64,000 nucleotides of DNA from assembly GCA_903913865.1 (NCBI GenBank), contig CAIWMU010000214.1:1-64000 (forward strand), in the 5' to 3' direction. Of the stretch, positions 9,601 to 17,567 are shown one piece after another (the first letter of the stretch is position 1; each line of letters opens with the position of its first letter). The position numbers were made by a program, and so were the translations under genes. This DNA is from an uncultured Verrucomicrobia subdivision 3 bacterium. Lineage in GTDB: Bacteria > Verrucomicrobiota > Verrucomicrobiia > Limisphaerales > UBA8199. Under the pieces are notes generated by a model. The model was not told where the DNA came from, ran no database searches, and worked only from the letters and a program-made list of their open reading frames with translations.

Positions 9601-10409
9601 TAAGCGTCACAACTATCAAATAGCCTTACCATCCCCATCCTTGTTCCGAGTGCGTCATCAACAATTACCCTCGCTCGCGACCCTGTCTCCCCCCGTGCTT
9701 TCGAAATCAGTGTGGCTAGGTCGCTTTTGGCCTTGCCTATACCGCGCGGGTGCCAATTTGGGTACGTCACCTTTAGGTACAACTCAGCCTCATCCCCAGT
9801 TGGGAACGCATGGAAAAACGCGCACAGCAAGGCATCCAATCTTCTTCGAGGGAGAAACAACGACACATGAAGGAATCGAAAGGGCTTACTAGGTTTTGCC
9901 TTGTGGTGTGATAATGGTAGGAGGGGATTATTTAACCACTGGTGCGGCGTCCGGAACGAATGAATTCTAGCAGGGTCCGCCCCACTTCGCACCCATGAAC
10001 GCTCCTCAGCCTCATTTACAACCCAAGTCTGGTCCATCTGGTCACAAATGTAGATGTATCGTGACTGTGGCGGTGCTGGATTCACGTTACTGTCAAAGCT
10101 CGTGTACATTATGCGCAAACTTGGATTCGGTAGCGCCAATTTCGGCCACAAATACGTAGGAACATACATGAAGATTGCAGTAACAGGTGGCACCAGAGGA
10201 GTGGTCTCCAAACGACGAAGTAGGGTGAGGTCAGTATCGTCCAGTCCACCCATCATACCGGGATCGTCGCAATTGACCGGGGCAACTTTCACGTTCAAAC
10301 CCGCAGAATGCAACGCTAATGTCCAAACACGAGCCAGCGCACCGAAGCCTTCGCGTCGGTAGTGCGGACCATAAATGACAACAGTCCCAGGGATTTGAGT
10401 CTTCATCAC
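3648..10409 (-). CDS. Giant multi-domain glycosyltransferase with GT2 and TPR regions
   Basis: A 2253-residue protein. Residues about 1-390 and 818-1195 are related Rossmann-type glycosyltransferase-like domains (KPFRFLHVSLFLPRRR and RPFRFLSIAMFLPRRR). Residues about 416-780 and 1230-1610 are related GT4 domains (KFLFIGEATARKGF and KFLFVGGTIHRKGP). The protein therefore carries a tandem two-domain unit. Only the last GT4 domain keeps the E-X7-E motif (EGFGLPVLE); the earlier one reads SSFGLAVLE. A linker rich in Ala leads to a GT2 domain at 1718-1900 (LSVCLIARNEEKFLG, DTGSTDRT, LDADE), then TPR-like helices to the end. It probably builds a surface or flagellar glycan in the cytoplasm; the TPRs may bind the protein acceptor. 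Base composition changes sharply near 6600-6660. Confidence 0.85.
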   Translation of the reverse strand: MMKTQIPGTVVIYGPHYRREGFGALARVWTLALHSAGLNVKVAPVNCDDPGMMGGLDDTDLTLLRRLETTPLVPPVTAIFMYVPTYLWPKLALPNPSLRIMYTSFDSNVNPAPPQSRYIYICDQMDQTWVVNEAEERSWVRSGADPARIHSFRTPHQWLNNPLLPLSHHKAKPSKPFRFLHVSLFLPRRRLDALLCAFFHAFPTGDEAELYLKVTYPNWHPRGIGKAKSDLATLISKARGETGSRARVIVDDALGTRMGMVRLFDSCDAYVSSDLECTAPVAEAIIRKRPVIIGEGWGVELPPQALIVPHSGGQVQMTPEMAEYAPHIRGTSFPALDRAEMRRALRQTYEMGQDTRCELTDAAYKFLDERYSFAATTPPVIESIKRGWEAKRHRLSLTASAGSVGHLEDSVDQPQGGLKISWCGLQLFHGRPGTVNRESCLELMRRGHTLSLVPGCSAFHVEEFDIAHSPKYKKLAASFYEQFQRQAHVNISSRWHPSYIEQPADRQVLFNTWWSGSIPIDWVRPISEYVDEVWVPSEFVRQNFSAACGDKVHVVPIGFDPAVYHPRAPLTPLKTRKRFKFLFIGEATARKGFDQLLIAYLKTFSSHDDVCLVVKDMSCEDYYVPRAGKSQIDLCRAKVPSCPEIEYLDGMISEAELAGIYTACDCFVQPFRASSFGLAVLEAMACGLPVVVTNYGGVTEFCDQDTACLLPAKEVRRPATLVGHWRVSGEQLHAEVKIGDLQERLREAVRRPAAAATRAAAAAERVHAQYTWRNTVDRMESRMTAMLGHPSKRRTNSPVIEVRSQPGLAGVQSRAGTSPTLLIVAPFYNRSGYGVSARALVAGLVAMGLKIRIVPVDNVEQGIDDCDLELFKQLQQTPLSLPIVAIFFHVPSANWLKIELPAQSVRIMYTTFDSSAQGNQPPRDWISVCQQMDQVWLGSRKEIEIFAVAGVDHEKMREVHCPHPWVNNPLLSLPRIGSFRGGRPFRFLSIAMFLPRRRWDVLIEAYLEEFRDDLNVELYLKVNYPSWHPDQEQPKRDLQMLIEGLREKTGSKAQLVLDEVLGTRRGICELIDSCDVYVSTDTTATAPVGEAFARGKIAVIPDGYGEALPTVLFCSESSFIIPVSSARVRPITESELLYQPHHRGKSMPLLCIEDVKHTLRASFDLPESQRHHRGNLARLTVEQGFGPAKTLPPMIAAIDECLARKFARKVDSTKGFDGNRQSKAVKSLKLSWQGSFLDFGSLSHVNREFTRQFAAQPNVQLTRVGDSTLSGGCAAVPELKALAATLASGPIAGSQITVRHAWPPDWSPVKQGALVVIQPWEYGSLPVEWVSQSRNVQQFWVPSEHVRKVYVSSGVPESKVKVVPNGIEPEKFRPDAKPLPLGTRKTFKFLFVGGTIHRKGPDVLLEAYLKSFSAQDDVCLVIKDFGGKSFYAGQTMEQAIQEIQGRPDAPEILYLNDELPPESLPGLYTACDCLVHPYRGEGFGLPVLEAMACGLPVIVTGGGAADDFAPAHLVYRVSSKVRGIGRKVSGMDLAGEGWMLEPSIPETASQMRHVFENREEARTRGRAASDCVRQEWTWECAVRTMRRYLDSLQADVEKGAAKTAPATDRKPAPIVAPPCARLGGLAGARELLRQNQLRQAWEAGLVAVAIRPCHPEAYMLLAQIAAQAGDGKMATRCADKASVLAPGLKEARRFAKKNFGNRNSPAWLTMPPGLVSEKMRLSVCLIARNEEKFLGACLASVRGLADEIIVVDTGSTDRTVDIAKEHGARVDHFTWCDDFSAARNAALAHATGDWVLILDADETVPETSHAALRGLIGNPKVMAWRLPIIDHGREEDGCSYVPRLFRNAPALFYVGRVHEQVFSSIEVRRQEWGLDNKIGDAVLMHFGYAPEVVKDRKKVERNLQLLEKALEEMPDESNLLMNYGLELSRSGRAVEALEQYRLAVEKMSALPDAQLVPETREMLLSQICSQLMSGNLLEELVEVLTSPLARRGGLNASLHFSLGVALLRLKRFVEAEEQLRLCLTGRDKPSLAPVNRDIRKGGPRHCLAMSLSGQGRKDAALEVCREAMAEDPQSRTIRFDCSRLHADGGQLGDALQLLHGLVTTHPGDAEAWQFGGFLALSHPELLDVAVDWTTEAVGNLAGNSDVLAQNAEALLLSGKPALALPLWQQSGVSTASRKAAGILCQLASGEDVRPVETGEEEVSREFIRWYQRILHYGGTELVLTLNQAMSKLEVSLPTASRVLRTAMAEADTA

Positions 10410-10475
10410 ATTGTTTGTCGTGGGTGAGGTTTTAGGTCGCCTCGTTCCCTCAGTTTCTTACCATTTGTGTCCCTC

Positions 10476-11642
10476 TCATAGGCAGCGGCTATGCGGGATG
10501 GCGTATAGAACCAACTCCCAACAGTCTTCAGCATAGCGGCGCAGGTAGTAACGGTAGCCATCAGAGTGCGCTTTGAAAAACAGAGGAAGTTCCCATAGGT
10601 GGTTCCCCTCGTGGTATAGGCATATAGCCCAAACAGCTGTGGCACTTCCAATTAGCTTGCGTGCACCAGAAAGAGCGCCAGGTTCGGCACCTTCAATATC
10701 CATTTTGACATAAGAAGCGCACGCCTCTTGTAGAATTTCGTCCAGAGTGGCACAATCCACCTCTAAAATTCCACTGCTTGATATGCCGGATCCAGCATCC
10801 CCATTTGCAGAGAACTGAACCTTTTCCCTCCTCGCACCCACGGCAACATTATGAACCTGAATTTTCGCCCCTACATCTAAGGGCAGTGATGCTATTGACT
10901 GTCTCAGTTTAGCGCAATTCGACGGATCAGGTTCTAAGGGAATGATTTTTCGAAAAGAATTTCCCGTTAAGGATAGGAAATTCCGCATACTATCACCATC
11001 GAAGGCACCGCAGTCGATAAAGGTTTCATCCTTCGTCACCTCAACCAAATCGGAAGGAAAGTATGTTTCTACGACTGGCGATTGTGGTGGCAGCTGCTTT
11101 GAATCCATGGTTTGACGCCACTTCAATTGAGCCACAAACTCCTGGCGGGAAACCTCATCATCCCACAACTCAAAAGCCTTCAAGATTTGCTGGCTTTGTT
11201 CTCTTATAGTTTCTGGCAATTGTATTCCTCCATAGGGCAAGAATGTCTCTGGGTACTTCCAGAACAAGGTTGTATAGGGGACCACACGCAAGCATCCGAG
11301 GCCCGTAAGCTGGCCTACCAAAGCAGATGGGTTAAAAATTGTTGCTACGAATATCGCTCTATCACGAAAGTTGAGCGCAGCGGCTTCAGTTCGAACCACC
11401 GGCATACCTTCCACGACCTGCCCCGAGAGGTGCGGATTGTTGTCAGCCCACGCAATTGGATGAATTCCAAGTTGCCTGAGGCCACGCAAGGCCCTTTTTC
11501 CAAGAGGACCCGCGCCACAGAGAATTATCGGACAATCGTCCTCACCTGCGACCTTGTCCCATAGCGCCATGTTCCGTTCACTGTGCACAGATGGATTCTC
11601 ACCCAAAAGCACCTCCAATTCAGCTCTCAGCGTCTTGCTCAT
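10476..11642 (-). CDS. FkbM family methyltransferase with N-terminal nucleotide-binding domain
   Basis: A 388-residue protein. The N-terminal part (about 30-130) contains ILCGAGPLGKRALRGL and looks like a small Rossmann domain that often precedes FkbM methyltransferases in polysaccharide clusters. From about residue 195 follows the methyltransferase core: TFIDCGAFDGDS (SAM-binding motif I), IIPLEPDP (acidic residue for the ribose) and YVKMDIEGAEPGAL, the hallmark of the FkbM family. It would O-methylate a sugar hydroxyl on the glycan made by this locus. It lies 66 bases upstream of the giant glycosyltransferase on the same strand and has similarly low G+C content. The acceptor sugar is unknown. 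Confidence 0.85.
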   Translation of the reverse strand: MSKTLRAELEVLLGENPSVHSERNMALWDKVAGEDDCPIILCGAGPLGKRALRGLRQLGIHPIAWADNNPHLSGQVVEGMPVVRTEAAALNFRDRAIFVATIFNPSALVGQLTGLGCLRVVPYTTLFWKYPETFLPYGGIQLPETIREQSQQILKAFELWDDEVSRQEFVAQLKWRQTMDSKQLPPQSPVVETYFPSDLVEVTKDETFIDCGAFDGDSMRNFLSLTGNSFRKIIPLEPDPSNCAKLRQSIASLPLDVGAKIQVHNVAVGARREKVQFSANGDAGSGISSSGILEVDCATLDEILQEACASYVKMDIEGAEPGALSGARKLIGSATAVWAICLYHEGNHLWELPLFFKAHSDGYRYYLRRYAEDCWELVLYAIPHSRCL

Positions 11643-11874
11643 ATTTTACTTTATTCTGTTGTTATCCGATTCCTTTAGTTTCATCAAATTGGGTGTGTAC
11701 GCATCATCATTTCAAATCCCGCCCTTCCTGAGTGGGAAATCACGTCGACCTTCAGTCTAAGTCCAGTCACATTGGATATACACCCGATAACCCTGCCCTG
11801 CAGGGATCAACTCACGAGCATGACAGCGGACCAATCCGCCTCCGTAGCGGTCTCCTGTTGAAAGGGAGGACAAA

Positions 11875-13674
11875 CTATTCCGCCAGAATTGGCACTATCA
11901 TATTTTTCTCGAACTCCCTCCGCTCGAGAAATGGATACATATCCTCCAACGGCTTTGAAACAATCGATCCGTCCGACCGTTGTGCTGACGCAACGCGAGG
12001 CACTCTCGGTTCGTCAGCCATAACAATCACCTCGCATACCACTGGACCTTCCAGTTCTAGCACATCCCTTAGATCATCTCTCAATGTTTCCGGGTTGCTG
12101 AGCCGCCTCGCGCTGATTCCGTAAGACTCGGCCACCTTCACATAATCCGGTAGCGAGAGTCCGCTGGTCTCATCGGCCCCGGTTAGCCGTCCGAAGTAGG
12201 TTCGTTGTGAATTCCTAATCGAGGCATATCCACCGTTATTTATGACGAAAAACTTGATCGGTAATTTGAGGCGACGGACGGTTTCCAACTCCTGGATGTT
12301 CATTGTGAACCCCCCATCTCCATCAATGGCAATCGTCCGGCAGTTTCCACCCGCAAGACAGGCTCCAATCGCCGCCGGTTGGGAAAGCCCCATCGAGCCG
12401 GTCCCCTTGTTATGGAAAACCCTCTGGCGGGGCTTGCACTTGAATGCGGTGAGGAAAATCTCCGCCACAAATCCCGCACTGCCGGGCAGGACAATGTCCC
12501 CTTCTACCAGTTCCTCTGCCAAAATATCGGAAAATGCATAGAGACTGATCCCTCGTCGCTCTGCCAGATGCTCCGGACTCACGAAAGGATACCGGACTTG
12601 CCAATCGCGACAGCGGCTTATCCAGTGTTCCCGGTTTCGGGTTTGAACTTCATTGGAAAGCGTCTGAATCGACTCCAAAAACAGGTTTGCATCCCCCTCC
12701 ACAGCGACATCAATGATCGGACCGAGTTTCCTAATCTCCGCAGGATCAATGTTTACCATGACCTTTTTGGCACCACGCGCCAGCCTCTCAGGTGCATAGG
12801 CAATTAGCGCCATGTCCAACCTGGCTCCCAAAATTAAAAGGAAGTCACAATTCTGAAGCGTGAAGTTTGCCGCCCTTGAAGCGATGCCCCCGGGCATTCC
12901 AAAGCAGAGCGGATGATTCGCAGGCAACAAGTCAACCCCGAGTCTTGTTGTCAAAACCGGTATGTTCAGCTGGTCCACCAGATTCTGAAAGAGTGCCTCG
13001 CCACCTGCCAGGCGAAGTCCGTTCCCCACCAGAATCACAGGCCGCTCGGAATCGTTCAGGAGCCGAATCGCCTGCCGTGCCAGCGCGAGCATGGGAACGT
13101 GTTCCCACGGTCTCTTAAGCTCATTTGGAATGAAAGCCGCCAGTTGCGAGGGTTCAATCTCAGCGACTTGCACATCAAGCGGCACATCAATCCACACCGG
13201 GCCCGGACGTCCAATCCGCGCAAGATAAGCCGCCTTCTCCAAGTGGTAACGAATGGTGGCCGGCTCCACAACCGTCACTGCATATTTTGTGATGGGCGTC
13301 ACGATGGAAACGATGTCCGTTTCCTGCACGCCCAATTGGCGCAAGCCCGTTCCCCCCTTCAGGTCCGGCCTTTTGACCTGGCCTGAAAGAAACAGCACGG
13401 GGGTGGAGTCTAACCAGGCTGCCGACACCCCGGTTACCGCGTTGGTTCCACCAGGTCCGGTCGTAACCAGGCACGCTGAGAGCCTGTTTGTGACGCGGGC
13501 ATGAGCCTCAGCAGCGATGGCCGCAGCTTGTTCGTGCTGCATCGCCACAAATTCCAAACCGGGGCAACGGCCGAGCGAATCATTCAGATGCATGGCCCCT
13601 CCACCCGGGAGCATGAACACATGCTTGACCCCCTGGTCGGCAAGAAACGCCATGGTGTAGTCAGACAATTTCAT
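11875..13674 (-). CDS. Thiamine-diphosphate enzyme, acetolactate synthase / YerE-like
   Basis: A 599-residue enzyme with all three ThDP-family domains. The N-terminal part has the catalytic glutamate in QHEQAAAIAAEAHAR, and TGPGGTNAVTG. The central part matches the cofactor domain (PVILVGNGLRLAGG, LGARLDM). The C-terminal GDGGFTMNIQELETV with INNGGYASI gives the GDG...NN thiamine-binding signature. It resembles acetolactate synthase large subunits, but its operon partners are CDP-sugar genes. YerE, a relative, adds a two-carbon unit from pyruvate to a CDP-4-keto-3,6-dideoxyhexose to give a branched sugar; that role fits here but is inferred from context. Its ATG overlaps the stop of the phosphatase gene (ATGA). 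The alternative is true acetolactate synthesis, which is less likely without a regulatory subunit gene. Confidence 0.82.
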   Translation of the reverse strand: MKLSDYTMAFLADQGVKHVFMLPGGGAMHLNDSLGRCPGLEFVAMQHEQAAAIAAEAHARVTNRLSACLVTTGPGGTNAVTGVSAAWLDSTPVLFLSGQVKRPDLKGGTGLRQLGVQETDIVSIVTPITKYAVTVVEPATIRYHLEKAAYLARIGRPGPVWIDVPLDVQVAEIEPSQLAAFIPNELKRPWEHVPMLALARQAIRLLNDSERPVILVGNGLRLAGGEALFQNLVDQLNIPVLTTRLGVDLLPANHPLCFGMPGGIASRAANFTLQNCDFLLILGARLDMALIAYAPERLARGAKKVMVNIDPAEIRKLGPIIDVAVEGDANLFLESIQTLSNEVQTRNREHWISRCRDWQVRYPFVSPEHLAERRGISLYAFSDILAEELVEGDIVLPGSAGFVAEIFLTAFKCKPRQRVFHNKGTGSMGLSQPAAIGACLAGGNCRTIAIDGDGGFTMNIQELETVRRLKLPIKFFVINNGGYASIRNSQRTYFGRLTGADETSGLSLPDYVKVAESYGISARRLSNPETLRDDLRDVLELEGPVVCEVIVMADEPRVPRVASAQRSDGSIVSKPLEDMYPFLERREFEKNMIVPILAE

Positions 13675-14132
13675 TCTTCTATTCTGTCCAGCAACTCCCG
13701 TACCGCTCCCTGTCCACCCCCTTTGCTGGCAACGAACTTCGCAACAGCCAGCACGGATCGGTGTGCATCCGCAGGTGCCGCTGCCAACCCGGCCAGATTA
13801 AGGGCACCCAGATCGTTGATATCATCGCCCATAAACGCAATTTCCGAAAGTTCAATCCCGAGCTCACCTGCAAACCCATGAAGCGCGGATGCTTTGTCTT
13901 TGCATCCCTGATAAACATTGACGATGTTCATCTTCTCGGCAAAGCGTGTGATCAGCGGGTTGGCCTCGCCCGAAATCAACGCAAAAACCAAACCCCGCTT
14001 GCTTGCACGCGAAATCCCCATCACGTCCCGAAAGCAGAACCTCTTGAATTCCGCACCTTCGGGGCCCCACCAGAACGCACCATCAGTGAGCACCCCATCA
14101 ACATCCAGGGCAACAGCCTTTATGGGAGTCAT
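13671..14132 (-). CDS. KdsC-type HAD phosphatase
   Basis: A 153-residue C0-type HAD phosphatase without a cap. Visible motifs are ALDVDGVLTDG (nucleophile Asp and acid/base Asp), ALISGEAN (motif II) and AFMGDDINDLGAL (metal-binding acidic pair). The length equals that of KdsC, the 3-deoxy-octulosonate 8-phosphate phosphatase. In this operon it directly follows the NeuB-type synthase with a four-base overlap, so it probably removes the phosphate from a sugar-acid phosphate made by that enzyme, as in pathways to KDN or sialic acid that go through a 9-phosphate. Cytoplasmic. Confidence 0.85.
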   Translation of the reverse strand: MTPIKAVALDVDGVLTDGAFWWGPEGAEFKRFCFRDVMGISRASKRGLVFALISGEANPLITRFAEKMNIVNVYQGCKDKASALHGFAGELGIELSEIAFMGDDINDLGALNLAGLAAAPADAHRSVLAVAKFVASKGGGQGAVRELLDRIEE

Positions 14133-15022
14133 GCCGGTGTCAGCGCAGGGGTTGCATTCCCATTGCGACGCAGCTTCTTCAAGATGGGCTTCTCCCGCTC
14201 AATGACCCGCTTCACACCATTGCCCATCGCACTCTCAACAAGGCGGATATCACGAACAAGTCGGGTGATGCCATTCGGCTCAAGCGACGCGGCATGATCC
14301 GAGCCCCACATCGACCGGTCCAGAGTGATGTGCCTCTCCACAACGCACGCCCCGAGGCAGGCAGCGGCGACTGACGATGGGATTCCCGTTTCGTGGCCGG
14401 AATAGCCCACTGGAACACCGTAGCGCTGGCGAAGCGCGGGAATGACGCGCAAGTTGAGTTCACCGTAGTGCGCAGGGTAGGTGCTCATGGCGTGCATGAC
14501 AATCAACCCACGCTTGCCGAGGAGTTCAACCGCATGGTCGATCTGCTCCAGGGTGCTCATGCCGGTCGCCAGTAGAATAGGCCGACCCACTGCACGGGTA
14601 TGACGCAGAAGGTTGTCATCCGTCAGGCTTGCCGAAGCAATCTTGAAGCATGGAACATCAAACTGGGCGATGAAATCCACTGATGCCTCGTCCCAGCAGG
14701 ACGCAAACCACTGAATGCCGCGCTCCTTGCAATAACGATCAATATCCTGATATTCGGCGAGACCGAACTCCAACCCCCGTTTCAGGTCACCATTTGTTGA
14801 ACCGAAAGGATTTTCGCGCGGCTTTGCCAATTCCTCAGCCGTATACACGACGTCAATTGTGCGCTTCTGGAATTTGACCGCGTTACACCCGGCAGCCTGT
14901 GCCACATCAATCAGCTTCTTGGCCAGATCAATGTCCCCGTTGTGGTTGATGCCTATCTCGGCGATGATGTAGCAGGGATGGGATTCGCCCACCAGAGTGC
15001 TGCCAATTTTGACTTCTTGCAT
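14129..15022 (-). CDS. NeuB-type nonulosonic acid (phosphate) synthase, short form
   Basis: A 297-residue TIM-barrel enzyme that condenses phosphoenolpyruvate with a sugar aldehyde. Key family segments are IIAEIGINHNGD, NAVKFQKRT, WFASCWDEASVDF, CFKIASASLTD, LLATGMST and PVGYSGHE, ending with ERHITLDRSMWGSDHAASL. The chosen ATG at 15022 is preceded by AAGGAGAAAAC, a clear ribosome site; the frame is open further upstream but without support. The C-terminal antifreeze-like (SAF) domain of standard NeuB (about 340-350 residues) is missing: the protein stops shortly after the barrel. The product could be a sialic, legionaminic or KDN-like acid. No CMP-transferase gene is in the window. Confidence 0.85.
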   Translation of the reverse strand: MQEVKIGSTLVGESHPCYIIAEIGINHNGDIDLAKKLIDVAQAAGCNAVKFQKRTIDVVYTAEELAKPRENPFGSTNGDLKRGLEFGLAEYQDIDRYCKERGIQWFASCWDEASVDFIAQFDVPCFKIASASLTDDNLLRHTRAVGRPILLATGMSTLEQIDHAVELLGKRGLIVMHAMSTYPAHYGELNLRVIPALRQRYGVPVGYSGHETGIPSSVAAACLGACVVERHITLDRSMWGSDHAASLEPNGITRLVRDIRLVESAMGNGVKRVIEREKPILKKLRRNGNATPALTPA

Positions 15023-15062
15023 GTTTTCTCCTTGTTGGTTTTCTGTCGTTTCTACTGGTCGT

Positions 15063-16130
15063 TCAGGGCTTATCGCAAGCAGCTCTGGCATGCCAGGCGG
15101 CCGTTCGTTGCAGGGATTGCGCCAGCCCGATCGTAGGGCGCAGTCCCAATTCTGTGGTGGCTCGTTTCGTCGATGGCACATAGCGCTGAGCAGGACAATC
15201 CCGCTGAGGCGTGCAGGCGGTCACAACTTTGGCCTGCGGGTTCAAGGCGCTGCACACCGCTTCGGCCAGGCCGGAAATGCTGATGGCATCTTCAGATCCG
15301 ACATTGTACGGGTGGCAGGATTGACCACGCAAAAGTATGGTCCAGAGCCACACAGCCAGATCTGCTGCGTAAAGGTAGGACCGCTGCGGGGTTCCATCCC
15401 CGGTTATCTTCAAAGTGTTCCCAGCCAGTGCGTCCCGAACAAAGTTGCCAATGGCAAAATGAGCATCCAGAGGAAGATGGGGGCCAACAAAAGCAAATCC
15501 ACGCGCGATCTTTGCGTTCAGTCCGTATTCCCGGTGATACAGAGCGCACAACAACTCAGCAACGCGCTTCCCCTCAGCATAGGCACTCGCCGGGCTCATC
15601 AGATCAGGTGCGCCGCTAAAGGTCTCCGGCATGTGCGTCATCTCAGGGGGCTGTTTTCCATAAACAGCTCCCGAGCTTGTAAGTAAAAAGTTCCTTGCAC
15701 CGCCTTGCACAGCAAATTGCAGAGCACGACGCGTGCCATCCACAGCCACCTCTAACATCCGCAGCGGTGATTCCTCATTCAAATGGGTTGCCGATTCTGT
15801 AGCCGCATGAATCACATGGGAAAAGGTTCCGCCGGGAAACTCAAACGAGCACACATCTCCAGCGTGAAGTCTGATGGCAGGGTCTGAAGCAAGGTGTGGT
15901 GCTTTTCGCCGGAACGCTTCCGGGTCACGGGATAGCGCCACAATCCGGGCTCCAAGTCCATATCTGCGGTTGGCCTCGGCAAAACTTTCCAGCAACCATC
16001 TGCCAAAAAAGCCAGTGCCCCCTGTGATGAAAATCGATTCCCCACGCAACTCTTCCCACAAGCCTTCAGTATGGGCCATGATGTGGTCCAGATCCTCCTT
16101 GGGACAGGTAGATGCGTGGTTCAGGTTCAT
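15063..16130 (-). CDS. NAD-dependent nucleotide-sugar epimerase/reductase
   Basis: A 355-residue extended short-chain dehydrogenase. It shows the nucleotide-binding FITGGTGFFGRWLLE, VIHAATES, the catalytic serine region LTSSGAVYGKQP and the catalytic Tyr-Lys pair in SAYAEGKRVAELL. It belongs to the NAD-dependent epimerase/dehydratase family. Its start overlaps the stop of rfbH (TGATG), so it is translationally coupled to the CDP-3,6-dideoxyhexose genes. The likely step is reduction or epimerisation of the keto sugar made by RfbH, for example giving CDP-abequose, -paratose or -tyvelose. In a yersiniose-type route it would be the reductase acting after the thiamine enzyme. The exact product cannot be told from the sequence. 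Confidence 0.8.
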   Translation of the reverse strand: MNLNHASTCPKEDLDHIMAHTEGLWEELRGESIFITGGTGFFGRWLLESFAEANRRYGLGARIVALSRDPEAFRRKAPHLASDPAIRLHAGDVCSFEFPGGTFSHVIHAATESATHLNEESPLRMLEVAVDGTRRALQFAVQGGARNFLLTSSGAVYGKQPPEMTHMPETFSGAPDLMSPASAYAEGKRVAELLCALYHREYGLNAKIARGFAFVGPHLPLDAHFAIGNFVRDALAGNTLKITGDGTPQRSYLYAADLAVWLWTILLRGQSCHPYNVGSEDAISISGLAEAVCSALNPQAKVVTACTPQRDCPAQRYVPSTKRATTELGLRPTIGLAQSLQRTAAWHARAACDKP

Positions 16131-17554
16131 CAGTGCTGGCGTCTGCAGAAGGTTTGAATGGTCTCCACCATGTAAGCCAGCATCTGCCCGGTCAAACCGG
16201 GGTAAACACCAATGAACAAGCTGTCTTTCATGATCTGGTCAGCTCCTGCCAGATCGCCGACCACCCGGAAGGCATCGGGTCGTTGTCGGATCAGGTTGGT
16301 GAATGCGGGTTGTCGCACAAGGTTGCCACCGAAGAGCATCCTGTTACCAATTCGGGCCGCATCCAGACACTCCACCAGTTCCCTTCTGCCAAATGGGGCT
16401 GTGGACTTGACTCGCATCATAAAACCGAACCAGGAACAATCTGACCGGTGGCCTGTGGAGTCCCACTCGAAGCCGTTCGGTGTCCATGCAGTCGCATGGG
16501 TTGGAAGCATGAAATCCAGATATTCCCCCAAGTCAGCCAGCTGTGTCCGCAGGATCTCCCAATTTTCTCTCCGTGCCTGGACAAAACCGGGCAGTTTTTT
16601 CAACTGCTGCCGACCTATGGCAGCCTGAATGTCCAACGGCTTCAGATTATAGCCGAGATGGTTGTAAACGTATTTGTGATCGTAACCTTCCGGCAGATCC
16701 CCAAGTTTCCACCCATACCGCTTGTGGCAGGTGTTGTCCCTGCCGCTGGGGCACCAGCATGCACGCCCCCAGTCGCGAAAACTCTCTGCCAGCTTTCCAA
16801 GATCTGATCTGGCTGGGATGTTCACGGCCCCACCCTCCCCCAAAGTCATGTGGTGGGGGGGATAGAAGGATTGTGTGGATAGATCCCCGAAACTGCCCGT
16901 AGGCTTGTTGTCATAGAAGCTCCCAAGTGCATCACAATTGTCTTCAATGAGCCAGAGTCCGTGACGTTTGCAAAATTCAACAACGCTCGAGAGGTCAAAC
17001 GGGTTGCCCAGTGTGTGAGCCAGCATGACCGCCTTGGTGATCCCCGGCCGGTATGCCTCTTCCAATGATCCCACACAAATGTTCAAGGTGGCAGGATCGC
17101 TATCCAGGAAGACCGGCACACACCCCTGTTGGAGAATGGGGGCAACAGTTGTGGGAAAGCCTGCTGCTGCGGTGATCACCTCATCGCCGGGGCGGAGTTG
17201 TCTCTCCCCCAGGCTGGGACTTGTGAGAGCGGAGATTGCCAAAAGATTTGCCGATGACCCGGAGTTGACCAGCAACGAGGATGAAACCCTCAGGCATTTC
17301 GCCAACTCACGCTCGAATTGTTGGCCCTCCGGACCCAGCGTGAGCCAGAAATCGAGGGTCGCACCAACGGCAGCCTCGACCTCATCTTCATCAAAAACCC
17401 GCCCGGCATAGGGAATCGTTGTTTGGCCGGGAAGAAATGGGCCAGCGACCCCCCTCTTTGGATCGGATGCCGGCAGGTGACTCGAGTGGACTTTGGAAGC
17501 GTAAAGGCGGGTCAACCGAAGAATTTCTGACTTAAGCTGTTGGGTATCATCCAT
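16130..17554 (-). CDS. rfbH: CDP-4-keto-6-deoxy-D-glucose 3-dehydrase (E1)
   Basis: A 474-residue PMP-dependent and iron-sulfur enzyme that removes the C3 hydroxyl of CDP-4-keto-6-deoxyglucose. It has the aminotransferase fold (NSGSSANLLAIS, PTTVAPILQQG, LIEDNCDALGS). The usual PLP-binding lysine is replaced by histidine in FYPPHHMTLGEGGAV, exactly as in characterised E1 enzymes. The cysteines for its [2Fe-2S] cluster are present in ACWCPSGRDNTC. The partner reductase E3 (rfbI/ascD/ddhD) is not in the window and must be encoded elsewhere or replaced. It sits 13 bases downstream of rfbG in the same operon. Strong assignment. Confidence 0.93.
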   Translation of the reverse strand: MDDTQQLKSEILRLTRLYASKVHSSHLPASDPKRGVAGPFLPGQTTIPYAGRVFDEDEVEAAVGATLDFWLTLGPEGQQFERELAKCLRVSSSLLVNSGSSANLLAISALTSPSLGERQLRPGDEVITAAAGFPTTVAPILQQGCVPVFLDSDPATLNICVGSLEEAYRPGITKAVMLAHTLGNPFDLSSVVEFCKRHGLWLIEDNCDALGSFYDNKPTGSFGDLSTQSFYPPHHMTLGEGGAVNIPARSDLGKLAESFRDWGRACWCPSGRDNTCHKRYGWKLGDLPEGYDHKYVYNHLGYNLKPLDIQAAIGRQQLKKLPGFVQARRENWEILRTQLADLGEYLDFMLPTHATAWTPNGFEWDSTGHRSDCSWFGFMMRVKSTAPFGRRELVECLDAARIGNRMLFGGNLVRQPAFTNLIRQRPDAFRVVGDLAGADQIMKDSLFIGVYPGLTGQMLAYMVETIQTFCRRQH

Positions 17555-17567
17555 GATATTGTTTCCT

